A DNA stretch of 64,000 bases from Janthinobacterium agaricidamnosum NBRC 102515 = DSM 9628 (GTDB taxonomy: Bacteria; Pseudomonadota; Gammaproteobacteria; Burkholderiales; Burkholderiaceae_D): contig NZ_HG322949.1 in the NCBI RefSeq assembly GCF_000723165.1, positions 5,381,524 to 5,445,523 of the forward strand. Reading direction: 5' to 3'. This document shows, piece after piece, positions 17,028-25,457 of the stretch (positions are counted from its first letter, which is position 1; each line of letters begins with the position of its first letter). The translations under genes and the position numbers were made by a program. The notes under the pieces were generated by a model. That model was not told where the DNA came from, did not search any database, and was given only the letters and a program-made list of their open reading frames with translations.

Positions 17028-18560
17028 TTACCGCGTTGCGGGGTAGATCGCAATATCCTTGTACCAGGGACGCATCGGCCGCATCGCTTGCGGTCCAGCC
17101 GATTGCGAAACCGAGGCCAGCAATTTGGTGGCGCTGCCGGCCGTCGGACACATCTTGTTGTTGCGGTATTGCAACGCCGCCGCCAGCAAGCCTTCGGCCG
17201 GATCGCCCAGCGCATGGCTGTAATCGTCCGCCACGCTGCAGGTCGGTGTCATGCCGTCCGCATAATCGCCGTAACCCTTGGCGTTCACGCCCTGGAACTG
17301 CACCGCGAAATACGTGGTGCCGCAATTGGGCGCCGGATAAAAACCGTACGGCTTGCCGCAGGTGCCGCCGCCGATCAGGTTGACTTCGATGTCGATGCCG
17401 CGCAAGCCGTTGATCACCGATTCGCTGGCCGAGCAGGTGCCTGGCGTGGTCAGCACGGTGACCCGTTTCAGTCCCAGGTAAGGCAGCGCTTGCCCCTTGT
17501 TCGCCGGCCTTGGCGCGGCCAGCCCGGCGGCGGTGGACGAAAACAGTATCGGCGCCTGCGGTGCGGTCTTGTCATTGAAGGTCAGGCGTTCGAATACCCT
17601 GCCCGCGCTCGCTTGCGGGCCGGCGATCATGTACGCCAGCTGGTTCGCCACCGACAGCAAGCCGCCGCCGTTGTAGCGCAAATCCAGCACCAGGTCGCCG
17701 ATGCCCGCCGTTTTCAGGTTCTGGACCGCCTCGATCAGCTGCAATTCCGACACATTGTTATGGCTGTTGAACGTCAGGTAGCCGACCTTGCCGGTCGGCG
17801 TGTCGATGGTGCGCACGTTTTGCACCGGCGTCACCGGGACATCGGCCGCGTTCAGCCGCACGCTCACCGGCACGCCATGGCGGTTCAAGCCGAAATTGTG
17901 CGACTCGCCCGCCTTGGCCGGGAACAGGCCGGCGTTCAGCACGGCGACCGTGGCGCTGTCGCTGCCATGGACCAGGTCCGCGCCATCGACGCTGACGATG
18001 CGGTCGCCGCGGCGCACGCCGGCCTGGCCAGCCGGCGAATTCGGCTCGACCAGCGTGACGATCCAGTTGCGCGGCGCGCTGACGCCATTGCTGGCCCATT
18101 CCATGCCATAACCGAAATCGACGCCTTGCTGCGACGCTTCCCAGACATCGGTCGGGTAGGTGAAATGGAACTGGTCCTTCGGCTTGCCGGACGCGGTGGT
18201 GCCGTAGCTTTTCAGCACCGCGAAATAATCGACCGGAGTCTTATAATCTTCCTGCTTGTAAAAGGTCGGCACATCCTGGTACCACAGGTAGGTGGTGTCG
18301 ATCCACGCGCGCACCCAGTTCAATTCATGGGTCAACGTGCCCTGCTGGTCCGGAAAGCCGGCGCCGCGCGGCGCCTGGCAGAAATTCTCGGAATTGGCGA
18401 TGGTCGGCACCAGCGGATTGACGGGCGGAACCGGCTGGCCCGGATTCCCATTGCCAGCGCCCCCCGCACCGCCGGAAACCGCGCCCGGACTGCCGCCGCC
18501 ACCGCAACCCGCCAGCACCGCCAGCAACACCGAGGCGCCCAATACTGGTAAATACTTCAT
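17028..18560 (-). CDS. S41-family peptidase lipoprotein with PDZ domain
   Basis: A 510-residue lipoprotein with lipobox LAGC at Cys19, followed by a Gly/Pro-rich linker (about 20-55). A PDZ-like region (about 150-240: SPAGQAGVRRGDRIVSVDG) and an S41 catalytic core follow, with the nucleophile in TPGTCSASESVING. In the family these are serine proteases with a Ser-Lys or Ser-His type active site. The mature protein contains several Cys residues that may form disulfides. The ATG at 18560 has GGAAAG 8 nt upstream and is preferred to the TTG at 18563. It is likely periplasmic or outer-membrane anchored. Confidence 0.88.
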   Translation of the reverse strand: MKYLPVLGASVLLAVLAGCGGGGSPGAVSGGAGGAGNGNPGQPVPPVNPLVPTIANSENFCQAPRGAGFPDQQGTLTHELNWVRAWIDTTYLWYQDVPTFYKQEDYKTPVDYFAVLKSYGTTASGKPKDQFHFTYPTDVWEASQQGVDFGYGMEWASNGVSAPRNWIVTLVEPNSPAGQAGVRRGDRIVSVDGADLVHGSDSATVAVLNAGLFPAKAGESHNFGLNRHGVPVSVRLNAADVPVTPVQNVRTIDTPTGKVGYLTFNSHNNVSELQLIEAVQNLKTAGIGDLVLDLRYNGGGLLSVANQLAYMIAGPQASAGRVFERLTFNDKTAPQAPILFSSTAAGLAAPRPANKGQALPYLGLKRVTVLTTPGTCSASESVINGLRGIDIEVNLIGGGTCGKPYGFYPAPNCGTTYFAVQFQGVNAKGYGDYADGMTPTCSVADDYSHALGDPAEGLLAAALQYRNNKMCPTAGSATKLLASVSQSAGPQAMRPMRPWYKDIAIYPATR

Positions 18561-18660
18561 CAAATCGCTTTCCGCACGATAATAAATATAAAAGAATTAT
18601 ATTCGGAAATATAACGATTTTCTTGTCAGTTTGAGTAAATAAAAAAACACAATCGGCCAA

Positions 18661-18686
18661 TAAAAATGGCGCCCGCAGGCGCCATT
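18661..18686 (-). terminator. Terminator of the indolepyruvate ferredoxin oxidoreductase gene
   Basis: On the minus strand AATGGCGCC (18678-18686) pairs with GGCGCCATT (18665-18673) around TGCG and runs into TTTTTA. The stem is nearly the same as the one at 16974-16995. Confidence 0.85.
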
Positions 18687-18705
18687 CGGTGTCAAACGAT
18701 GACGT

Positions 18706-21700
18706 TCAGGCCGCGTGCGAGACGGCCGCGATCGGTATCACCACGGCGGCCGGCGGTGCGTCGAAGGCCGCCAGCAAGGCTGCCTGCTTTTCCATCGCGG
18801 CCTTGAGGTGACGCTCCTTGACGTGGCCGTAACCGCGGATGTCTTCCGGAATGCTGGCGATGGCCGCCGCCCGCGCGACATTGTCGGCCGTCAGCTTCGG
18901 CAACAGCGCGGCGACAGTCTCGCGGTAGCCGACGATCAGCGCGCGCTCCATCTTGCGTTCGGCGGTGTAGCCGAACACATCGAAGGCGCCGCCGCGCAAG
19001 CCCTTGAACCTGGCCAGCATCGAAAATGCCTTCATCATCCACGGGCCGAATTCCTGCTTGACCAGATGGCCGGCGGCGTCGGTCTTGGCGAACAGCGGCG
19101 GCGCCAGGTGGAACTTCAGCTTGATATCGCCTTCGAACATGCCGGCGATTTTCTCCTTGAAGGCGCCGTCGGTGTACAGGCGCGCGACTTCATACTCGTC
19201 CTTGTACGCCATCAGCTTGTAGAAATAACGCGCCACCGCTTCGGTCAGACGCAAGTGCTTGTTACCCAGCCTGCTTTCGGCCGTGCGCACCTGCTCGACG
19301 AACGCCTGGTATTGCTGCGCGTACGCGGCGTCCTGGTAAGCGGTCAGCAAATCGATGCGCCTGGCGATGATGTCGTCCAGCGTCTGGTTGCGCTTGAATT
19401 CGATCACCTTGGCCGGCGTGACCAGTTTGGCCACCGAGGCCGCATCGTGCGCCGCCGCGCGGCCCCAGTTGAAGGCGGTCTTGTTGAAGCCGACCGACAC
19501 ATTGTTCAAGTCGATCGCCTTCATGATGGCCGCTTCGCCGAGCGGCACGCGGCCTTTTTGCCAGGCGTAGCCGAGCATGAACATATTGGTCGCGATCGAA
19601 TCGCCCATCAGCGCGGTGGCGATCTGGCCGGCGTCGATAAAATCGACCCGTTCGGCGCCGCACGCCTTCTGGATTTCCTGCTGCGACGACGCGCCCGGGA
19701 ATTGCCAGTCCGGGTTTTTGACGAACGCGGCGGTCGACGAACCGGTCGAATTGATCATCGCCCAGGTGCGTCCCTCGCCCATGCGCGACAGCGCGTCGCG
19801 GCTGGCGGTGACGATCAAATCGCAGCCGATCACCAGGTCGGCCGCGCCGGTGCCGACGCGGGTCGAATGGATGTCGGCCTGGCTGTCGGCCAGGCGCACA
19901 TGCGACATCACCGGGCCGCCTTTTTGCGCCAGCCCGCTCATGTCGAGCACCGAACAGCCCTTGCCTTCGACGTGCGCCGCCATCGCCAGGATCTGGCCGA
20001 CGGTGACCACGCCGGTGCCGCCGATGCCGGTCACCAGGATGCCGAACGGTTCGGCGGTCGACGGTATCAGCGGCGTCGGCAAGGCCACCGGCGCATTGCC
20101 GGTCCCGGCGGCGGCTTTCTTCGGTTTTTTCAGCGCCCCGCCTTCCACTGTCACGAAGCTCGGGCAGAAGCCGGTGGTGCACGAAAAGTCCTTGTTGCAC
20201 GACGATTGGTTGATCTGGCGCTTGCGGCCCAGTTCCGTTTCCAGCGGCTCCACCGACAGGCAGTTCGACTGCACCGAACAGTCGCCGCAGCCTTCGCAGA
20301 CGGCTTCGTTGATGACCGCGCGCCTGGCCGGGTCCGGGTATTCATTGCGTTTGCGGCGGCGGCGTTTTTCCGACGCGCAGGTCTGGTCGTAAATCATCGC
20401 CGACACGCCCGGCTGGTCGCGCAATTCGCGCTGCACGTCCATCAATTCGGAACGGTGGCGCACCGTGACGCCGGGCGCCCAGGCGTAATCGGACGGGTAT
20501 TTTTCCGGTTCGTCGGTGACCACGATGATCGGGCCGACGCCTTCGGCGGCGATCTGGCGCGAAATGATGGCCGGCGACAGCGGGCCGTCGAATTCCTGGC
20601 CGCCGGTCATCGCCACCGCGTCGTTGAACAGGATCTTATAGGTGATGTTGACCTTGGCCGACACCGCCGCGCGGATCGCCAGAATACCGGAATGGAAATA
20701 AGTGCCGTCGCCGAGGTTGGTGAACACGTGTTTCTCATTGGTGAACGGCGCCTGGCCGACCCAGGTCACGCCCTCCGCGCCCATATGCGTGAAGGTCGAG
20801 GTTTCGCGGTCCATCCACAGCACCATGTAGTGGCAGCCGATGCCGGCCAGCGCGCGCGAGCCTTCCGGCACCTTGGTGGAACTGTTGTGCGGGCAGCCGG
20901 AACAGAAAAACGGCGTGCGGTCGCGGTTGGCATCGGGCTTGACGCTGATCGCCTTGAGCACGTCTTCCTTCGCTTCCAGGTAGGCGATGCGCTGCTTGAC
21001 GCGCTGCTCGACCGGATGCCCTGCGTAGTAGCGCGAAATGCGGCTGGCGATCGCGCGCGCGATCATGGCCGGGTTCAATTCATAGGTCGCCGGCAGCAGC
21101 CAGTCGCCGTGGCCGGTGCCCTTCTGGTTGCTCCATTCGCCGGTATCGTCGAACTTGCCGACCACCCGCGGCCGCTCGCCATCCTTCAGGTTGTACAGCT
21201 CTTCCTTCAGCGCGTATTCGAGGATCTGGCGTTTTTCCTCGACCACCAGGATCTCGTCGAGTCCCTTGGCGAATTCATGCACGCCGTCCGCTTCCAGCGG
21301 CCACGTCATGCCGATCTTGTACAGGCGGATGCCGATATCGGCCGCCACTTGCTCGTCGATGCCGAGGTCGGCCAGCGCCTGGCGCGTGTCCAGATACGAT
21401 TTGCCGGCGGTAATGATGCCGATGCGCGCCTTCGGGCTGTCCCAGATGATTTTATTGAGCTTGTTGGCGCGCGCATAGGCCAGCGCGGCATACCATTTAT
21501 AGCTGTTCATCCGCACTTCCTGCTCCAGCACGGTGTCCGGCCAGCGGATGTTCAAGCCGCCCTGCGGCATCTCGAAATCGGTCGGCAGCTTGATTTGCAC
21601 GCGCTCCGGATCGAAATCGATCACCGCGCCGGACTCGATGATGTCGGTCACGCATTTCATCGACACCCACAGGCCGGTATAGCGGCTCATCGCCCACGCG

Positions 21701-22293
21701 TGCAAGCCGTAATCGATGTATTCCTGCACCGACGACGGATACAGCACCGGAATGCCGCAAGCGTTCAGGATATGGTCGCTCTGGTGCGCCGTCGACGACG
21801 ATTTGGCCGCGTGGTCGTCGCCGGCCAGCACCAGCACGCCGCCATGTTTGGCGCTGCCGGCGTTGTTGGCATGCTTGAACACGTCGCCGCAACGGTCGAC
21901 GCCAGGCCCCTTGCCGTACCACATGCTGAACACGCCGTCGTATCTGGCGTCTTCGAACAGATTGGTTTGCTGGGTGCCCCAGACCGCCGTGGCGGCCAGG
22001 TCTTCATTCAGGCCGGGATGGAACTTGACGTGATGTTCATCGAGGTATTTCCTGGCCTTCACCGCCGTCATGTCGACGCTGGTGACCGGTGAACCGCGGT
22101 AGCCGGTGATGTAGCCGGCGGTGTTCAGGCCGGCTTTCAGGTCGCGTTCGCGCTGCAGCATCGGCAGCCGGATCAGCGCCTGGGTGCCGGTCATGAAGGC
22201 GCGGCCGCGGGCCAGCGTGTATTTATCGTCCAGCGAAATGTCGTTCGCGGGCAGTCCCGGCTCCAGGTGCGAGCCTTTGATTGGTGCATTCAT
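18706..22293 (-). CDS. Indolepyruvate ferredoxin oxidoreductase, fused alpha-beta-gamma type
   Basis: A 1195-residue single-chain 2-oxoacid:ferredoxin oxidoreductase. The N-terminal pyrimidine domain starts with TGYRGSPVTSVD; the thiamine diphosphate-binding core follows (about 370-700). A ferredoxin-like cysteine cluster CEGCGDCSVQSNC lies in the middle, and the gamma domain (TGIGGTGVVTVGQILAMAA) is C-terminal. The family oxidatively decarboxylates indolepyruvate and other aryl- or branched 2-oxoacids to acyl-CoA. The start at 22293 has GGAG 8 nt upstream. The divergent Lrp-type gene is its likely regulator, suggesting a role in amino-acid catabolism. Confidence 0.95.
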   Translation of the reverse strand: MNAPIKGSHLEPGLPANDISLDDKYTLARGRAFMTGTQALIRLPMLQRERDLKAGLNTAGYITGYRGSPVTSVDMTAVKARKYLDEHHVKFHPGLNEDLAATAVWGTQQTNLFEDARYDGVFSMWYGKGPGVDRCGDVFKHANNAGSAKHGGVLVLAGDDHAAKSSSTAHQSDHILNACGIPVLYPSSVQEYIDYGLHAWAMSRYTGLWVSMKCVTDIIESGAVIDFDPERVQIKLPTDFEMPQGGLNIRWPDTVLEQEVRMNSYKWYAALAYARANKLNKIIWDSPKARIGIITAGKSYLDTRQALADLGIDEQVAADIGIRLYKIGMTWPLEADGVHEFAKGLDEILVVEEKRQILEYALKEELYNLKDGERPRVVGKFDDTGEWSNQKGTGHGDWLLPATYELNPAMIARAIASRISRYYAGHPVEQRVKQRIAYLEAKEDVLKAISVKPDANRDRTPFFCSGCPHNSSTKVPEGSRALAGIGCHYMVLWMDRETSTFTHMGAEGVTWVGQAPFTNEKHVFTNLGDGTYFHSGILAIRAAVSAKVNITYKILFNDAVAMTGGQEFDGPLSPAIISRQIAAEGVGPIIVVTDEPEKYPSDYAWAPGVTVRHRSELMDVQRELRDQPGVSAMIYDQTCASEKRRRRKRNEYPDPARRAVINEAVCEGCGDCSVQSNCLSVEPLETELGRKRQINQSSCNKDFSCTTGFCPSFVTVEGGALKKPKKAAAGTGNAPVALPTPLIPSTAEPFGILVTGIGGTGVVTVGQILAMAAHVEGKGCSVLDMSGLAQKGGPVMSHVRLADSQADIHSTRVGTGAADLVIGCDLIVTASRDALSRMGEGRTWAMINSTGSSTAAFVKNPDWQFPGASSQQEIQKACGAERVDFIDAGQIATALMGDSIATNMFMLGYAWQKGRVPLGEAAIMKAIDLNNVSVGFNKTAFNWGRAAAHDAASVAKLVTPAKVIEFKRNQTLDDIIARRIDLLTAYQDAAYAQQYQAFVEQVRTAESRLGNKHLRLTEAVARYFYKLMAYKDEYEVARLYTDGAFKEKIAGMFEGDIKLKFHLAPPLFAKTDAAGHLVKQEFGPWMMKAFSMLARFKGLRGGAFDVFGYTAERKMERALIVGYRETVAALLPKLTADNVARAAAIASIPEDIRGYGHVKERHLKAAMEKQAALLAAFDAPPAAVVIPIAAVSHAA

Positions 22294-22596
22294 TGCTTGT
22301 CTCCATTTATTCTCAGTTGCCATGCGTGCAAAGTCTTGTCTGCGCACACGAACCGGCATGCCTTGTGGGCGTGCCGATGCGGGAAAAATGCCGGCCTGTC
22401 TGGCGCACCGTTCTATGCGGTACTGCCGGTCCGTGCCTGGACCTTTTGTTTTTTATAACTATTTATTTTGGCGGATACTTGACCACCTGATAGCGCACAG
22501 TATAGTCCTGGCGGCCCGGCAGTAAATGCCAAACATCTCCCTGCCTTTGATGATTTGCGCAATAATATTGCGTGAATGTGCCTGAATGAGGGAATC
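22294..22596. other. Divergent regulatory region between the oxidoreductase and lrp-type genes
   Basis: A 303-bp gap with no gene. The centre (about 22440-22510) is AT-rich and holds the lrp-type promoter described separately. The oxidoreductase promoter must lie here on the minus strand, but no box pair stands out. Lrp-family sites are expected but cannot be pinned by eye. Confidence 0.6.
22479..22506 (+). promoter_or_regulatory. Promoter of the Lrp/AsnC-type regulator
   Basis: TTGACC (22479-22484) and TATAGT (22501-22506) are separated by 16 nt. Transcription would begin near 22513, about 85 bp before the start codon. Confidence 0.6.
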
Positions 22597-23121
22597 ATGA
22601 CCAAAATTACACTGGATAAAACCGACCGCAAGATTTTGTCGGTATTGCAGGCCGATGGCCGGCTGTCGAACCAGGACGTGGCCGAGCAAGTCAGCCTGTC
22701 GCCGTCGCCGTGCCTGCGGCGCATCAAGCGGCTGGAAGAGGCCGGCGTGATCCGCCAGTACGTGGCGCTGCTGGACCCGGAAAAAATCGGCCTCGGCTTG
22801 CTGGCTTACGTCAACGTGCGGCTGGAACGCTCCAGCGACGCGGCGACCCAGAGCAACGCCCGGGTGCTGGTGCCGGCCACGCCGCCGGCCGCCACGCCGC
22901 GCGCCAACTTCGCGGTATCGGTGGATCAGTGGCCGGAAGTGGTGGCCTGTTATGCGATGACCGGCGAAATGGATTATTTGCTGCGCGTGCACGTGGAAGA
23001 CATGGAACACTTTTCGCGCTTCATGATGGGCACCTTGCTGCGCCATCCGGCGGTGCTGGACGTCAAGTCGAGCTTTGCCCTGCAGCGTATCAAGGATACC
23101 ACCGCGCTCCCGCTGGTGTAG
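22597..23121 (+). CDS. Lrp/AsnC-family transcriptional regulator with an internal insertion
   Basis: A 174-residue regulator with an N-terminal winged helix (about 5-60; LSNQDVAEQVSLSPSPCLRRIKRLEEAG) and a C-terminal RAM effector domain (about 68-165). An Ala/Pro-rich segment (about 79-104, ARVLVPATPPAATPRAN) lengthens the loop of the first RAM strand-helix connection beyond the family norm. GAGGG precedes the ATG at 22597. Divergent placement from the indolepyruvate oxidoreductase suggests it controls that gene in response to an amino acid, by analogy with BkdR-type regulators. A REP-like repeat starts at its stop codon. Confidence 0.92.
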   Translation: MTKITLDKTDRKILSVLQADGRLSNQDVAEQVSLSPSPCLRRIKRLEEAGVIRQYVALLDPEKIGLGLLAYVNVRLERSSDAATQSNARVLVPATPPAATPRANFAVSVDQWPEVVACYAMTGEMDYLLRVHVEDMEHFSRFMMGTLLRHPAVLDVKSSFALQRIKDTTALPLV

Positions 23122-23186
23122 CGCATGACAAACCCGCCCATGGCGGCGTTGCATCGCTTTGCCCTGAACGGTTCTGTCATGCGCTC
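23121..23186. repeat. REP-like 65-bp palindrome, copy A
   Basis: The element starts at the last base of the lrp-type stop codon. Its ends GCGCATGACA (23121-23130) and TGTCATGCGC (23175-23184) are a perfect 10-bp inverted repeat. The core CCATGGCGG...TTGCATCGC...TTGCCCTGAAC is shared with 38025-38089. It fills the gap between two convergent genes and could act as a bidirectional terminator or transcript stabiliser. Confidence 0.8.
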
Positions 23187-23193
23187 TTGAAAA

Positions 23194-23895
23194 CTAACTG
23201 CCGCGGCGGCCCGGCAAACGGTCCAGCAGCTTGACGGCGGCGCGGGTATTCGCCTTCAGCGTGTAGTCGAGCATGGCGAACTGCTCCTGTACCGCCTCTT
23301 GCAGCATGCTGGCCGGATTCGGCGGCAACAGTTTCAGATAGGCGTCGGCCTCGCCATAATCGCGCTGGATTTCCATGCCGGCCTTCTTGGCGATATGCAT
23401 CATCGTCTGGTTCGACGACAAGCAATGCATGTACAGGGTATCGACATCGTTGTTGCGGCAATGAATCGCGGCGCGCTCGAACAGTTTCGAACCGACCCCC
23501 ATGCCGCGCATGGTGGCGGCGACCGACACGCCAAACTCGGCGACCCGGTCCTTGGTCGTCACCGCATGGCGGGATGGCGCTTTTTCCTTCGGCGCGAAGG
23601 CCAGGTGGCCGACCGCGACCAGCTTGAACACGCGGTTGTACACGCCGTACACCATGTCGCGCGAGAAATCGATCTTGTTGACATAGGCCATCACCAATTC
23701 ATCCGGCAAGGCGCTGCCGAAACGCAGCAGGCGATCGCTTTTTTCCAATGACAGGAAATGCTTCATCATGCGGACCCGGTCGCGTTCATGCAATTGCTTG
23801 ACCAGCACGGTCGGACGCGACTTGGCCGGACTCGGCCCGCCCAGCAAGCGCCGCAGCGGATGGGCTAACAGATTCGGCAAGGAAGACAGGGGCAT
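23194..23895 (-). CDS. GNAT-family N-acetyltransferase
   Basis: A 233-residue protein with a GNAT fold (about 30-190). The acetyl-CoA-binding motif A reads RGMGVGSKLFERAAIHCR (about 130-147) and is followed by the family's strand-helix pair. About 35 basic residues precede the domain, and a C-terminal tail of about 40 follows. The acceptor substrate is unknown. The ATG at 23895 has GGAG at 7 nt, better than the ATG at 23916. It is convergent with the lrp-type gene. Confidence 0.85.
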   Translation of the reverse strand: MPLSSLPNLLAHPLRRLLGGPSPAKSRPTVLVKQLHERDRVRMMKHFLSLEKSDRLLRFGSALPDELVMAYVNKIDFSRDMVYGVYNRVFKLVAVGHLAFAPKEKAPSRHAVTTKDRVAEFGVSVAATMRGMGVGSKLFERAAIHCRNNDVDTLYMHCLSSNQTMMHIAKKAGMEIQRDYGEADAYLKLLPPNPASMLQEAVQEQFAMLDYTLKANTRAAVKLLDRLPGRRGS

Positions 23896-24076
23896 GATCG
23901 ACTCCGGATTAATCATCGGTGCAGCGCAGGGGGATTGTGCAGTGCACCATGCGCATGATTGTAGCCGATCATGTCCTTCCGTTTGGAATTATCCTTCTAA
24001 TCTAATAACAAATTGTTCTCGAACAAACTATTTTGCGACACATGTGTTAGCGGATGGATAATTTCACATGTTAAAT

Positions 24077-25405
24077 CTAACCATTTTCAAAACGATTGCG
24101 GTTAGCGGTAAATTGCGCGCTCGGACGCCGGCCCCAGGTGTCATTGCCGATAAAGGTGAAGTGGGCATCCTTGATGCTCGCCAGCACGCTCTTCACTTCC
24201 TCGTGCGTCCTGGCCATGATCACGCCACTGCCATTGGCGATTGTCTTCGGCAAGAAAAACACGGCCTCCGATGCCGCCAGGATGCTGGTGGCCGGATTAT
24301 TAATTTCCGGGCCATGTTGTACCGCTGTGACACCCAGTTCAAGATTGATGGCATTGATCAATTCATGATCCGATTCGGACGCCACGCCGGCGCTCGATTT
24401 GCGCGGTGCCGACGGCGTCCACGACATGCCGCCGCGGCTGTTGAAGACGGAACCCCGGCGTTCAGGATTGAAGCCGGACGGTGGCGGCGGTACTGCCTGC
24501 GAAAACGAAGCGGGGGTGGCGTTGCCAAAACTAAAGGCGGCGAAACCACTCTCGATATACGCCGTGTCTGCCGCGGCTGGGCGGGCATGCACATACTGGT
24601 TTCGCAGCGCATTTTCGAACGTGCCTCGTCCGCTATGCGCCTTGGGAATGCTGCGCTCGCCAAAATTTTCAAAAGGCGTACCGGTCATCAGCATGTCGTA
24701 GTCGGCCACCAACTGGTGGACCGACCTTACCGGCCCCTGTTGCGGCTTGGCTGTCAGCACATGCAGCGGCGTTGTCGATACACGGCTATGGGCTCCTTTT
24801 TTCCGCTCGCTTACAGCGTAAAGTTGTGCTTTGCCTTGCGCATTCAGCGGGCCCTGCGGCGTCAGCAGGTATTCGCCGGAACGCGATCTGGCCAGCGTCT
24901 CGCCCTTATGGTCGGTGATCTGGATCTCTCCATCCGAACGTAACTTTTCCAATTGTTGTGCCGTGAGCATCAACTGGGTGCTGATCACGCCGGAATTCGG
25001 GTCGCTGAGCAGGCTATGGATGTTTCTTTGCGATGACTCGGTCAACTCCCTGTTATCCGGCCGGGACAAACCATCGGAACGAATGCGGGCGCGCGCAATG
25101 CCGGACTGGCAGGTCTTGGCCTTGACGTTCAACGGTTTGGTATGGTGGCCCAGATCCATATCCTCGGCCGCGCCGCGGGTCGTAAAACGCACCGCGTACG
25201 GGGTGTTGCGGCTTTGCGCCACCCGTTGCATCTTCTGCAAATGGTGGGACGGAATACCGTGCGTGGCCGTGTACAGGGCGACGTTGGCGAGGCCGCACAC
25301 AGGGACGCTGGCAGGCGCGGTCCCGATGTTCGACGGTCCGGCATGCGAGGCTGGCGTCGATGAAGAGTAATATGCCGGGGTATGGGGAGGGATAGAAGAT
25401 TTCAT
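24077..25405 (-). CDS. ExoY/CyaA/edema-factor-type nucleotidyl cyclase, putative secreted effector
   Basis: A 442-residue protein matching the class II toxin cyclases (CyaA, ExoY, edema factor) at all catalytic positions. GIPSHHLQKMQRVAQ (50-64) matches the family start. Lys90 and Lys97 in TK-x5-AK match CyaA Lys58/Lys65. Asp235-x-Asp237 in LVADYD matches the metal-binding Asp188/Asp190. His364 and Asn370 in VQHGPEINNP match His298/Asn304. These enzymes make cAMP or other cyclic nucleotides inside eukaryotic cells after activation by calmodulin or actin. The first ~45 residues are Ser/Pro/Thr-rich like a type III secretion leader; there are no RTX repeats. No secretion apparatus or immunity gene is adjacent. 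It looks less GC-rich than its neighbours, suggesting transfer. The start is uncertain: AGGGG is only 2 nt before 25405; an ATG at 25441 would add 12 residues. The family call comes from remembered motifs, not a search. Confidence 0.85.
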   Translation of the reverse strand: MKSSIPPHTPAYYSSSTPASHAGPSNIGTAPASVPVCGLANVALYTATHGIPSHHLQKMQRVAQSRNTPYAVRFTTRGAAEDMDLGHHTKPLNVKAKTCQSGIARARIRSDGLSRPDNRELTESSQRNIHSLLSDPNSGVISTQLMLTAQQLEKLRSDGEIQITDHKGETLARSRSGEYLLTPQGPLNAQGKAQLYAVSERKKGAHSRVSTTPLHVLTAKPQQGPVRSVHQLVADYDMLMTGTPFENFGERSIPKAHSGRGTFENALRNQYVHARPAAADTAYIESGFAAFSFGNATPASFSQAVPPPPSGFNPERRGSVFNSRGGMSWTPSAPRKSSAGVASESDHELINAINLELGVTAVQHGPEINNPATSILAASEAVFFLPKTIANGSGVIMARTHEEVKSVLASIKDAHFTFIGNDTWGRRPSAQFTANRNRFENG

Positions 25406-25457
25406 GTCCCCTGAGTGGCGCCGGCCCGCCGCAAGTTCCATTCAAGTCATCAGCACA

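Noticed and set aside
18715..22092. 1125-codon plus-strand open frame
   Set aside because: It lies antisense to the indolepyruvate ferredoxin oxidoreductase gene. The translation is Arg/His/Gln-rich with no domain, as expected of the mirror frame of a high-GC gene.
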